From NCBI RefSeq assembly GCF_023806635.1, contig NZ_JAMTDQ010000029.1, positions 81,895-145,894 on the forward strand: 64,000 nucleotides of DNA, read 5' to 3'. Positions 17,431 through 25,651 of the stretch are shown piece after piece (the stretch's first letter is position 1; every line of letters starts with the position of its first letter). The notes under the pieces were generated by a model, which did not search any database, was not told where the DNA came from, and saw only the letters and a program-made list of their open reading frames with translations. Origin of the DNA: Accumulibacter sp. GTDB taxonomy: Bacteria > Pseudomonadota > Gammaproteobacteria > Burkholderiales > Rhodocyclaceae. The position numbers were made by a program, and so were the translations under genes.

Positions 17431-18348
17431 ATGAAGCGCGCAGCGCTCGCGACCGGCGCGCACTTTCCGTCCGAAGACGCGCGGCGGCCGCCCGTACTGC
17501 CGCCTGCCTGCGCGAGCGCCTGGGGTGACGATGCCTACGGGCTGTGGATCGACGTCGACCTGGCTGGCGTCGTGCAGCGCTGCCGCTGGATCGAACCCGG
17601 CGAGTTCATGATGGGCTCGCCGGAAGACGAGCCGGAAAGAGTTGAAGACGAAGGGCCGCGCCATCGCGTGCGCCTGACCACCGGCTTCTGGCTCGCCGAC
17701 ACCGCCTGCACACAGGCGCTGTGGCTGGCGGTGATGGGCGGGGACAATCCGAGCGCTTTCCAGGAAGACGCGCGCAACCCGGTCGAGAACGTGTCGTGGG
17801 ATGAGGTCAGTGGGGCCGGTGGTTTCCTGCAGCGCGTGGCTGCGCTGGCGCCCGGCGTCGTCGCGGAACTGCCGACCGAGGCCGAGTGGGAGTACGCGTG
17901 CCGGGCGGGCAGCGAAACGCCGTTCCATTTCGGCGCGACGATCAGCCCGGAGCAGGCCAATTACGACGGCAACCATCCGTATGCGGGAGGCAGGAAAGGC
18001 GAGTTCCGGCAGAAGACGGTGCCGGTGAAGTCCTTTGCGCCCAATGGCTGGGGTCTCCACGAGATGCACGGCAACGTCTGGGAGTGGTGTGCCGACGGGC
18101 TCCGCGAGTACGCTGACGAGACGGTCGAGGATCCGCGTGGCCCGGAGGGCGACGCCACCCGCGTCGTGCGCGGCGGCTCTTGGTTCGTCGGGGCCTGGGG
18201 GCTTCGCTCCGCCTACCGCCTCGGGGGGCTCCGCGACTACCGCGACGACTTCCAGGGGTTTCGCTTTGCCCTGAGGTCCACCAGCCAAGAGCAGGAGGCA
18301 GGCGCGGAGCGCCTGCCTGCGGCAAGCGGGGTCACGCGGGACGCGTGA
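17431..18348 (+). CDS. DGR target 2: FGE-domain-only variable protein
   Basis: A 305-aa protein that is essentially a free-standing FGE/C-type-lectin-like domain. The shared part (LWIDVDLAGVVQRCRWIEPGEFMMGSPEDEP... HGNVWEWCADG... GFRFALRS) is closely similar to the C-terminal third of target 1, so one copy arose by duplication. It lacks the N-terminal vWA-like and helical regions. Residues 242-282 are encoded by VR2. ATG at 17431 is the first start that gives a plausible short N-terminal tail; no strong ribosome site is visible, and expression may depend on read-through from the RT/TR transcript. It could compete with or complement target 1 as a sensor, or be secreted by other means (no signal peptide seen). 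The stop codon lies inside the second GGA-loop hairpin. Confidence 0.85.
   Translation: MKRAALATGAHFPSEDARRPPVLPPACASAWGDDAYGLWIDVDLAGVVQRCRWIEPGEFMMGSPEDEPERVEDEGPRHRVRLTTGFWLADTACTQALWLAVMGGDNPSAFQEDARNPVENVSWDEVSGAGGFLQRVAALAPGVVAELPTEAEWEYACRAGSETPFHFGATISPEQANYDGNHPYAGGRKGEFRQKTVPVKSFAPNGWGLHEMHGNVWEWCADGLREYADETVEDPRGPEGDATRVVRGGSWFVGAWGLRSAYRLGGLRDYRDDFQGFRFALRSTSQEQEAGAERLPAASGVTRDA
18154..18275 (+). repeat. DGR variable repeat VR2
   Basis: Aligns without gaps to the whole TR (17130-17251, 122 nt). In the core, 16 of 20 TR adenines are replaced, and there are four non-adenine mismatches (G-T, G-A, T-C, C-A), probably older drift. It encodes VVRGGSWFVGAWGLRSAYRLGGL...GFRFALRS. Its substitution pattern is independent of VR1, so the two targets have been diversified separately. 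Confidence 0.95.
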
Positions 18349-18353
18349 CCCCG
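18296..18353 (+). repeat. two GGA-loop hairpins downstream of VR2
   Basis: Hairpin 1 at 18296-18318 (10-bp stem, GGA loop) starts 20 nt after VR2, exactly as after VR1. Three of its ten base pairs differ from the VR1 hairpin and each change is compensated on the other strand, so the structure rather than the sequence is conserved. Hairpin 2 at 18327-18353 has a 12-bp stem and a GGA loop, and contains the stop codon of target 2. The gap between hairpins is 8 nt (9 nt after VR1). Confidence 0.9.
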
Positions 18354-18567
18354 GCGGCGACCTGTCCCGGTTGGTTCCGGCACTGCTGAACCACGTACCA
18401 CCGTTGCATGATCGGCTGCGGTTGGCTCGTATCCCTTCGGCGCGCGGCATGATCCTGGCCGGCAAGACCACATCGTGCCGGAAGCGGCCGCTCGCATCCC
18501 CCCGTCGTCTGCAGCCGCGAGAACAATCAGTCCTGCAGGGTGCAGTCCGGCAGGAGGCTCCCCTGCA

Positions 18568-18792
18568 TCACGCTGCCAACAGATCGTGCAGCCGGGTGGC
18601 TGTCTGCTCCGGCACCTCCACGGCCTCGAAAAGAGAAGCCGGGTAGAGAAAGTCCTCGCCGGAGTCGTCGATGATCCGCAGCATGCTGTGGCTGTCCGCC
18701 GGGGCAAGCACTTCATAGAGCCGGCCGAGGGTCAGGTCATCCGTCGAGAACTCGCCAAATCCTTCGCGAGACAGGCAAACCACAAACCTCAT
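18568..18792 (-). CDS. small conserved-looking hypothetical protein
   Basis: A 74-aa protein (MRFVVCLSREGFGEFSTDD... IIDDSGEDFLYPASLFEAVEVP) that I do not recognise by function. The alternating beta pattern and the DDSGEDFLYPA segment look like a compact, soluble domain. The ATG at 18792 is preferred over 18798 because AAGGA lies 6 nt upstream of it. It overlaps the end of the next minus-strand gene, so the two form a bicistronic unit. No toxin or antitoxin motif is seen. It points toward the DGR locus and is separated from it by ~215 bp without a gene. Confidence 0.6.
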   Translation of the reverse strand: MRFVVCLSREGFGEFSTDDLTLGRLYEVLAPADSHSMLRIIDDSGEDFLYPASLFEAVEVPEQTATRLHDLLAA

Positions 18793-19019
18793 AGCCATTC
18801 CTTTATCTTGAGTTTCACCTTGCCGATGCCATGCGCCTCATACCAGTGCAGCTCGGCCCTGGCGGTCGTTCCATCAAGCAGACGCACCGTGGCGATCCCC
18901 TTCTTCTTCCGCCAACAGCCAACCCCGTATCGCTGCCGCAGCAGGGCAAGCTCCCGGATGCCACTGCCTTCGGCGATGGTCTGGACATCCACGATCCTGC
19001 CGACAATACAGAATTCCAT
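18789..19019 (-). CDS. small conserved-looking hypothetical protein
   Basis: A 76-aa protein (MEFCIVGRIVDVQTIAEGSGIRELALLRQRYG...WRKKKGIATVRLLDG... ELHWYEAHGIGKVKLKIKEWL). Similar short ORFs with the ELHWYEAHGIG ending are widespread hypothetical genes; no function is known to me. Its last codons overlap the start of the downstream 74-aa gene by 4 bp, so the pair is co-translated. Its base composition is lower in GC than the housekeeping genes, fitting an accessory region. Confidence 0.65.
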   Translation of the reverse strand: MEFCIVGRIVDVQTIAEGSGIRELALLRQRYGVGCWRKKKGIATVRLLDGTTARAELHWYEAHGIGKVKLKIKEWL

Positions 19020-19061
19020 CGCCCAATGCTACTCCGATTCCCGGACTTGCCAATGCCTTTA

Positions 19062-19082
19062 CGGGGACAGTATGTGAAATTC
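19062..19082 (+). repeat. GGGGACAGTAT dispersed motif
   Basis: CGGGGACAGTATGTGAAATTC in the gap between divergent small genes. The core GGkGACAGyrTA recurs at 37332, 39982-40016 (twice, minus strand) and 48418, always in non-coding DNA or at gene ends. It is likely a scar or terminus of a mobile element family such as REP/Y1-transposase-associated sequence; the family assignment is inference. Confidence 0.5.
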
Positions 19083-19216
19083 CCGCGGCTGCCTGCTGCC
19101 GCCTGTCAGCGTCACCACCCTGACGCGGTGAGCTGGCACGCCGACATGGGTGCAAACAGGCGAGTCTGGTATTCTGTCGCTCCGATCGTCTTTGATCGCT
19201 CCCCATCCGATTGCTG

Positions 19217-19567
19217 ATGCTCCACCTCATCCGACTGCCGAAGTTTCCTGTCGTGGTCGACCTGGGCGACAGATTGATGCACGCGAGAACGCGGGCGCAA
19301 CTCGAGGCCAGGTTGGTGCAGACGAAGCTTGTCGGCAACGAGCGCAGGCGCATCATCGATGCCGCAGCCGAAGGATTCCTCTTCGATCCGGAGCGCAAGC
19401 TGATCGTGCCGAGCGTCAGCATCAGGCGGTGGACGAAGCAGCAGATCATCGACCTCTACAACCAGAAGCGGCAGGCTGGCACGCCCGAGCTCGGCAATGC
19501 CTCCCTGGGCAACCGGAGCCTGCAGCGGATCGTCCTTGAAGTGGTCGAGTTGCTGGCCCGACGCTGA
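19217..19567 (+). CDS. hypothetical protein, 116 aa
   Basis: Encodes MLHLIRLPKFPVVVDLGDRLMHARTRAQLEARL... DPERKLIVPSVSIRRWTKQQIIDLYNQKRQAG... I do not recognise a family. It is soluble, highly charged and mainly helical after residue 20, without signal peptide. ATG 19217 is used; an in-frame TTG two codons upstream is an alternative. It is transcribed divergently from the two small minus-strand genes, with ~200 bp between them carrying the dispersed GGGGACAG motif. Function unknown. Confidence 0.5.
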   Translation: MLHLIRLPKFPVVVDLGDRLMHARTRAQLEARLVQTKLVGNERRRIIDAAAEGFLFDPERKLIVPSVSIRRWTKQQIIDLYNQKRQAGTPELGNASLGNRSLQRIVLEVVELLARR

Positions 19568-19789
19568 ATCCTGCATCGAGTGATGGGTGCAGCATGCTCG
19601 ATTCCCGGGAGCATGCCGTCGCTTCCCCGGATCCCTGGATCCTGTCCCATTGCTTTTCGACCCCTTGCGGAGGACTGTCGTTTGCAGTGATGATCCGGGT
19701 TTCGCTGCTGGTCAGCCCACTCACGTTCCTGGTCATCCCTTCCCGTTCGTGTTGATGCGACTCGTTCGGGAGCCGGCAACGCGCCCTTC

Positions 19790-21496
19790 ATGCGCCTCGT
19801 CCTTGTCCTCGCAGCTCTGCTGCCTTCCCTGCCCGTGCTGGCTGCGGTGCCCGTCCTGCGTGCGCCGGAGGAGGTGCGCGCCCTGCTCGCAGAACACCTC
19901 GAGATTGCTGACGTCGCCGATCAGCCGGCGGAAGTGGCGTTCGCGCGCCGGATGCAGCGCGAGGTCGAGAAGCTGCTGGCGACCGAAGGATATTTCTCGC
20001 CGCGTGTCAGCCTGCGTCGCGAGGGCGAGGAACTGCTCCTCGTCGTCGATCCCGGGGAGCGCTCGCTGATCGCCAGCGTGCGCATCGACATCAGCGGCGA
20101 GATCGATCCCGTGCGCCGGCAGGAGCTGGTCGATGGCTGGAAACTGAAGGTTGGCCAGCCGTTCCGCCAGGCCGACTGGGACGCTGCCAAGGAGTCGCTG
20201 CTGGCCGGCCTGCTGGCAGTCGACCACGCCGGTGCGCGCCTGCAGCAGAGCAGCGCCGAGGTCGATCCGGAGACGCTGCGCGTCGAGCTGGTCGTCGTTG
20301 CCGATGCCGGTCCGCGCTACCGCTTCGGCGAACTGCAGATCAGCGGTCTGCAGCGCTATCATCCCGCCCTGGTGGCGCGCTTCAACCGGACCGTCAAGGC
20401 CGGCGACGAGTACCGCGAGGATCGCCTGCTGGCACTGCAGGCCGCGCTGCAGAGCACGCCCTACTTCTCGTCGGTGAGCGTCGCCCTGCAGCGCAGCGAT
20501 GACGATGGCGAAGCAGCCGACGAAGCCGGCTGGGTGACGGCTCCCGTACTCGTGCAGTTGCGCGAGCGCGCACCGTACGAGATCACGCTCGGCGCCGGTT
20601 ACAGCACCAACACCGGCGCGCGTGTCGAGGCGGCCTACCGCAACAGTGACTTTCTCGGTCGCGCCTGGCTGCTGCAGACCGGCGCCCGCATCGAACAGCT
20701 GCGCCAGTCGGGCTTCATCGACGTCTTCCTGCCGCCCGACGAACAGCAGCGGCGTGATGGCGTCGGCACCGTCGTCGAGCATTCGGACATCGAGAACCTG
20801 GAACTCCATCGCTTCGCCATCGGCGCGATGCGGGTGCAGAAGCTGGGCAGTGTCGAGCAGCTGCTGAGCCTCAACTGGCAGAGCGAACGGCAGGCGCCGC
20901 AGGGCGCACCGGCGGTCACCAACCAGGCGCTGACGCTGCAGGGTGGGTGGACCTGGCGACATGCGGCGGATCCGCTCGATCCGGCCGAAGGGCTGTCGTT
21001 GCAGTTCCAGATCGGTGGTGGCAGCAAGCATCTGCTGTCCGACCAGAGCTTCGTTCGCACCTACCTGCGCTACAGTCAGGGGGTGCCGCTCGGTGCGCGT
21101 GACGCGCTGCTCTTTCGCGCCGAGCTGGGGGCGACCTTGGCCGAATCATCGAAGGGGATTCCGCAGGATTTCCTCTTCCGTACCGGCGGCAGCAATTCGG
21201 TGCGCGGTTACCCTTACCTCAGCCTCGGCGTGCCGGAAGGGTCGGCGATCGTCGGCGGCCGTTACCTGCTGGTGCTGAGTGGCGAGTACACGCACTGGCT
21301 GACGCCGACGTGGGGAGCCGCCGCCTTCATCGACGCCGGCAACGCGGTCGACGACCTGCAGGCGATGAGCCTGGCGGTGGGTTACGGCGTCGGCGCGCGC
21401 TGGCGCAGTCCGGCCGGGCCGCTCGGCATCGATCTCGCCTACGGCCATCGGGACAGCTCGCTGCGTCTCGGTTTCTCGCTGGCGATCCCCTTCTGA
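19790..21496 (+). CDS. tamA: autotransporter assembly outer-membrane factor TamA
   Basis: A 568-aa Omp85-family protein. A signal peptide (MRLVLVLAALLPSLPVLAA) is followed by POTRA domains (~40-270) and a C-terminal beta-barrel. The barrel shows the family motif VRGYPYLSLG and ends in a terminal Phe strand (LRLGFSLAIPF), the BAM recognition signal. TamA sits in the outer membrane and works with the inner-membrane-anchored TamB to insert certain outer-membrane proteins and to support lipid transport. tamB follows after 25 bp on the same strand, the usual operon. The length is normal. No clear ribosome site is seen before the ATG, but the signal peptide fixes the start. Confidence 0.93.
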   Translation: MRLVLVLAALLPSLPVLAAVPVLRAPEEVRALLAEHLEIADVADQPAEVAFARRMQREVEKLLATEGYFSPRVSLRREGEELLLVVDPGERSLIASVRIDISGEIDPVRRQELVDGWKLKVGQPFRQADWDAAKESLLAGLLAVDHAGARLQQSSAEVDPETLRVELVVVADAGPRYRFGELQISGLQRYHPALVARFNRTVKAGDEYREDRLLALQAALQSTPYFSSVSVALQRSDDDGEAADEAGWVTAPVLVQLRERAPYEITLGAGYSTNTGARVEAAYRNSDFLGRAWLLQTGARIEQLRQSGFIDVFLPPDEQQRRDGVGTVVEHSDIENLELHRFAIGAMRVQKLGSVEQLLSLNWQSERQAPQGAPAVTNQALTLQGGWTWRHAADPLDPAEGLSLQFQIGGGSKHLLSDQSFVRTYLRYSQGVPLGARDALLFRAELGATLAESSKGIPQDFLFRTGGSNSVRGYPYLSLGVPEGSAIVGGRYLLVLSGEYTHWLTPTWGAAAFIDAGNAVDDLQAMSLAVGYGVGARWRSPAGPLGIDLAYGHRDSSLRLGFSLAIPF

Positions 21497-21521
21497 CGAC
21501 CGGCGGCAGCGACAGGCGACG

Positions 21522-24500
21522 ATGACTCGGGAAAGCGACATCTCTCCATCCCCGGTACCGACACCGGCTGCGGGCGAGGCGCCGCCGGCCGGCACCGCGC
21601 CGCCGGCAGCGCGGCGTCGACGTCGCGGCTGGCTGCCGCTGTCGCTCCTGTTGGTGCTGTCGCTCGTGCTCGCCGGCTTCGTCGCGCTGCTCGGCAGCGA
21701 AGGCGGCCTGCGGCTGGGCTGCCGCTTGCTCGAAAGGCTTTCTGGCGGGCAGCTCGTCGTCACGGCGCCCGCCGGCACCCTCGCTTCATCGTTCACCCTG
21801 GCGTCGCTGCACTGGCGCAGCGAGACACTCGATGTCCAGGTGCAGGGACTGCAGCTCGACTGGCGGCCGGCCGAGCTGCTGCGTGCCCGCCTCGCCATCA
21901 GCCGGCTCGCCGCCGACAGCTTGCGGGTGTCGCAGGCGACGAGCAGCGATCCCGTCGTCGTCCCCGAAAGCCTCGAGCTGCCGCTGGCGTTTGCCATCGA
22001 GAAGCTCGAGATCGCCGTCATCGAGCTCGGCGACCACGCCCACCCCGATGGCCAGGCGGCGACGATCGCCGAGTCGTTGCGGGCCGGGCTGGCGAGCGAC
22101 GGCGGCGTGCACCGGCTGCTCGGCCTGCACGCCCGCGCCGGCGGCCTGGCGCTCGGCGGCAACGCCTCGCTGGCCGCGGTGCGACCCTTCGCGCTGCAGG
22201 CCACGGCCGGCATCGAGGGCGAGGCGGCGGGCCGCGCGCTGCGCTTCGAGCTGAGCGCCGAGGGAACGCTCGATGACTTCGTCGTGCGTGGTGCGGCGCG
22301 AGCGCTGGCCGCGGCGGCGGCCGACGACTTCGCCGGCGAGCTCAACGCGCGCATCACGCCCTTCGCGCCGCAGCCGGTCGGCGAGGCGGCGCTGCAGCTG
22401 TCGGGGGTCGACCCGGCGGCGTGGATCGCCGGTGCGCCGCACGCCGATTTCGGGCTGCAGATCGACCTGCTGCCCGTCGCGGACTCGTCGCCGGCCCTGC
22501 AGGGCAGGCTGCGTGCGGTGAACCGTCGCCCGGGGGCGATCGATCGCGATTCGTTGCCGATCGAGTCGCTCGCCGCCGACCTCACGCTGGCGGCGGACGG
22601 GCTGCGCCTGGGCGACATCGACCTGCGCCTGGCGGGCGGCGGGCGGTTGCGCGGCAGCGGCGCGCTGCACGACTCCGAGCTGTCGCTGACGCTCGCCGCG
22701 AGCGCGGTCGACGCAGGCGCACTGCATGGCGGCCTGCAGCACACCCGCCTGGCCGGCCCGCTGCGCGCCACGCTCGGGCTGCACCGGCAACTCGTCGAGG
22801 CCGACCTGCGCGACCCGCGCTTCGCCCTCGACACCAGGCTGGCGATCGACCCGGAGCAGGTCGCCGTCGAGCGGCTGCGCCTCGCTGCCGGCGACGCGCG
22901 GCTCAGCGCCAGCGGCACGCTGGCGCTGGCGGGCAGCGGCAGCTTCGCGGTGCAGGGGCAACTGCGGGAATTCGACCCGCGCCGCTTTCTCGCCAGGCTG
23001 CCGACCGCGCGCATCAACGCCGAGTTCTCCGCGCGCGGCAGCAGCAGGCCACAAGTTGCCTTGCGCCTCGGCTTCCAGTTGCGCGACAGCCGCTTCGCCG
23101 GCGAGGTGCTTGCCGGCGGCGGCGAGATCGATCTGGCGGCGGACCACCTGCGCCAAGCCGATGTCGAGTTGCGTGCCGGCGCCAACCGCCTGCTGGCGAA
23201 GGGGGCCTTCGGTGCACCGGGTGAGCGCCTGCGGTTGAGCATCGCGGCGCCACGCCTCGATCCATTCGGCCCGAGCGGCGACCTCGCCGGCGAAGTCGTC
23301 ATCGGCGGCAGCATGCGGGCGCCGGAGGTGTCCGCCAGTCTGCAGTCGCAGCGACTGGCCTGGCCTGGCCTGGGTCAGCTGCGCGGACTCGAGGTCGACG
23401 CGCGGCTCGCCGCAGGTGAGCACGGCGCGCTCGGCGGCAGGCTGCGGCTGGCCGGCTTCGATCTGGCCAGCGGCGAGGCGGCGGTCACCGCGCTGCAGAT
23501 CGAGGCCGACGGGCTGCGCAGCCGGCATCGCCTGCGCGGGCGCTGCGAGGTGGCTGGCCGGCGCGCCGTCGAACTGGCGCTCGAAGGGGGTTTGAAGCCG
23601 GGCAGCTCGGTGCCGGTCTGGACTGGCGCGCTGCAGGAGTTCAGCCTGTCCGCTGCCGGAGGACGGGCGCCGCCCTTGCTTCGTCTGACAGCGGCGATGC
23701 CGCTGCAGATCAGCGCGGACAGCTTCAGCGCCGGTCCCGGCGATTTCGCCGGCGTCGACTGGTCGGCGCGCCTGCAGCGGGCGCGTTACGACGGCGGCGT
23801 CTGGCAGACCGCCGGCAGCCTGCGCGCGTTGCCGGTGGCGGCGATGCTCGCCGAGTTCCCGGAAGTCTTCGCCGCTGCCGCCGCAGCGGCGGTGCAGGTC
23901 GATGGCGAAGCGTTGCGCATCGATGGCGAGTGGGATCTCGGCAACGGTGGCCGGGCGGCCGGCGTGGCGGCGCGGCGGTTGCCGGGCGGCAGCCTGCGGC
24001 TGTGGCGTGCGCGCGGCGATCTCGCGGTCGGCGCGCTGCCGCTCGGCCTGGAGGAGGGCGTCCTGAGCCTGCAGGCGGGCGACGGCAAGATCGACCTGCG
24101 GCTGCAAGTGCGTGGCAAGCGACTCGGCGAGGTGAACGGCGAGCTCAGCGCGACGAGTTCCGCCGCCAGCCTGATCAACCGTGCGGCGCCGTGGCGCGGC
24201 CGGCTGCGGCTGAACATGCCGGACCTGGCGTGGGTCGGGCCGCTGCTCGGTGCCGGCTGGCAGCTCGGCGGCCAGCTCGCTGGCGAGGCGCGGCTCGACG
24301 GCAGTCCGGCGCAGCCGCGCGTCAGTGGCGAGTGGCGCGGCGACCGGCTGGCGGTCCGGGCGCTCGATCAGGGGATGCGTCTGGAACGAGGCAAGCTGCT
24401 GCTCGAACTGGCGGTCGGGGCAGACGGCGAGCAGCGCCTGAAAGTCCGGGAACTGAGCTTTGACAGCGAACAGCAACCGATGCCGCGCGCCCTCGCAGTC

Positions 24501-25595
24501 GCTCCGGGAACCGATGTCGCCGAGCTTGGAGGCCGGCCGGGTCGGCTCGAGGCGAGCGGCGAACTGCGCCTGGGCAGCAACGACGGCGTCCTCAACGTTC
24601 GTGCCGAGCGCCTCGGCGTGACGCAGCGTGCCGACCAGTGGACGCTGCTTTCCGGCACCGCCGAGCTGAAACTCGCGGCCGGCATGCTCGACGTCGCCGG
24701 CAAGCTGCGCTTCGACGCCGGCTTCTGGCAACTGGCGAAGGCGGGCGCGCCGCAGCTGTCGGACGACGTCGTCGTCCGGCGCCCCGGCGGCTCGGCGAAG
24801 AAGGACGCGGCGCCGGTCCGGTTGCTGGCCGTCGACCTCGAGGTGGACCTCGGGCGGAACTTCCATTTTCGTGGCGCCGGAGTCGAGAGCAGGCTCGTCG
24901 GCACGGTGCGCCTCCAGTCCGACGGCAGCGGCATACCGCGGGCGACCGGGACGATCCGCACCCGCGGCGGGGTCTTCGACGCGTACGGGCAGAAGCTCGA
25001 TATCGAGCGCGGCATTCTCAATTTCCACGGCCTGATCGACAACCCCGGACTCAACATCCGCGCCGTGCGGGCCAACCTGCCGGTCGAGGCCGGCGTCGAG
25101 GTGACCGGCACCGCCAAGCGGCCGATCGTGCGCCTGGTTTCCGACCCCGAGGTTCCGGATGCCGAGAAGCTGTCCTGGCTGGTGCTCGGACAGGGCCTGG
25201 ACCAGCAGGGCGGCAAGGATTCGTCGGTGCTCCTGGCGGCGGCGCAGACGATCCTCGGCGGCCAGGACGGTGGACCGCTGAAGGCGGTGCAGCAGCAATT
25301 GGGGATCGATCAGTTCGGCATCAGTTCGGGGACGCTGAGCGGTTCCGGACGACCGTTGAGCAGCCGGATTGCCAGCAGCAGCGGCTTCGGCAGCAGCGAC
25401 ACGACCACCGACCAGATCGTCAGCATCGGCAAGCGCCTGTCGTCGACGATGCTGATCAGTTACGACCAGTCGCTGAGCAACGCCGGCAGCGTCGTCAAGC
25501 TGACCGTCAGCCTGGGCCGGAACCTGTCTCTGGTCGGTCGCGCCGGCACCGACACCGGCTTCGACGTGCTGTGGAACCATCGCTTCGGGCGTTAG
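21522..25595 (+). CDS. tamB: translocation and assembly module protein TamB
   Basis: A 1357-aa AsmA-like protein. A Pro/Ala-rich cytoplasmic start is followed by one TM anchor (LPLSLLLVLSLVLAGFVALL, ~40-60), then more than 1200 residues of beta-rich repeats. The family's conserved C-terminal TamB domain (formerly DUF490) follows, with YGQKLDIERGILNFHG, NPGLNIRAVR, LVLGQGLDQ and the closing barrel-like strands ending in VLWNHRFGR. It bridges the periplasm as a hydrophobic groove and pairs with TamA. The length is typical of the family (1250-1400). Confidence 0.93.
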   Translation: MTRESDISPSPVPTPAAGEAPPAGTAPPAARRRRRGWLPLSLLLVLSLVLAGFVALLGSEGGLRLGCRLLERLSGGQLVVTAPAGTLASSFTLASLHWRSETLDVQVQGLQLDWRPAELLRARLAISRLAADSLRVSQATSSDPVVVPESLELPLAFAIEKLEIAVIELGDHAHPDGQAATIAESLRAGLASDGGVHRLLGLHARAGGLALGGNASLAAVRPFALQATAGIEGEAAGRALRFELSAEGTLDDFVVRGAARALAAAAADDFAGELNARITPFAPQPVGEAALQLSGVDPAAWIAGAPHADFGLQIDLLPVADSSPALQGRLRAVNRRPGAIDRDSLPIESLAADLTLAADGLRLGDIDLRLAGGGRLRGSGALHDSELSLTLAASAVDAGALHGGLQHTRLAGPLRATLGLHRQLVEADLRDPRFALDTRLAIDPEQVAVERLRLAAGDARLSASGTLALAGSGSFAVQGQLREFDPRRFLARLPTARINAEFSARGSSRPQVALRLGFQLRDSRFAGEVLAGGGEIDLAADHLRQADVELRAGANRLLAKGAFGAPGERLRLSIAAPRLDPFGPSGDLAGEVVIGGSMRAPEVSASLQSQRLAWPGLGQLRGLEVDARLAAGEHGALGGRLRLAGFDLASGEAAVTALQIEADGLRSRHRLRGRCEVAGRRAVELALEGGLKPGSSVPVWTGALQEFSLSAAGGRAPPLLRLTAAMPLQISADSFSAGPGDFAGVDWSARLQRARYDGGVWQTAGSLRALPVAAMLAEFPEVFAAAAAAAVQVDGEALRIDGEWDLGNGGRAAGVAARRLPGGSLRLWRARGDLAVGALPLGLEEGVLSLQAGDGKIDLRLQVRGKRLGEVNGELSATSSAASLINRAAPWRGRLRLNMPDLAWVGPLLGAGWQLGGQLAGEARLDGSPAQPRVSGEWRGDRLAVRALDQGMRLERGKLLLELAVGADGEQRLKVRELSFDSEQQPMPRALAVAPGTDVAELGGRPGRLEASGELRLGSNDGVLNVRAERLGVTQRADQWTLLSGTAELKLAAGMLDVAGKLRFDAGFWQLAKAGAPQLSDDVVVRRPGGSAKKDAAPVRLLAVDLEVDLGRNFHFRGAGVESRLVGTVRLQSDGSGIPRATGTIRTRGGVFDAYGQKLDIERGILNFHGLIDNPGLNIRAVRANLPVEAGVEVTGTAKRPIVRLVSDPEVPDAEKLSWLVLGQGLDQQGGKDSSVLLAAAQTILGGQDGGPLKAVQQQLGIDQFGISSGTLSGSGRPLSSRIASSSGFGSSDTTTDQIVSIGKRLSSTMLISYDQSLSNAGSVVKLTVSLGRNLSLVGRAGTDTGFDVLWNHRFGR

Positions 25596-25651
25596 CCGGT
25601 GGCGTTCCCGCCGCTGCGCGCCGGCGGCAACCGCGAAATTTCCAGGGGTCT

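Noticed and set aside
18354-18567. Short minus-strand frame containing QRWYVVQQCRNQPGQ as a gene or transposase relic
   Set aside because: Too short and without any second motif or ribosome site to support it.
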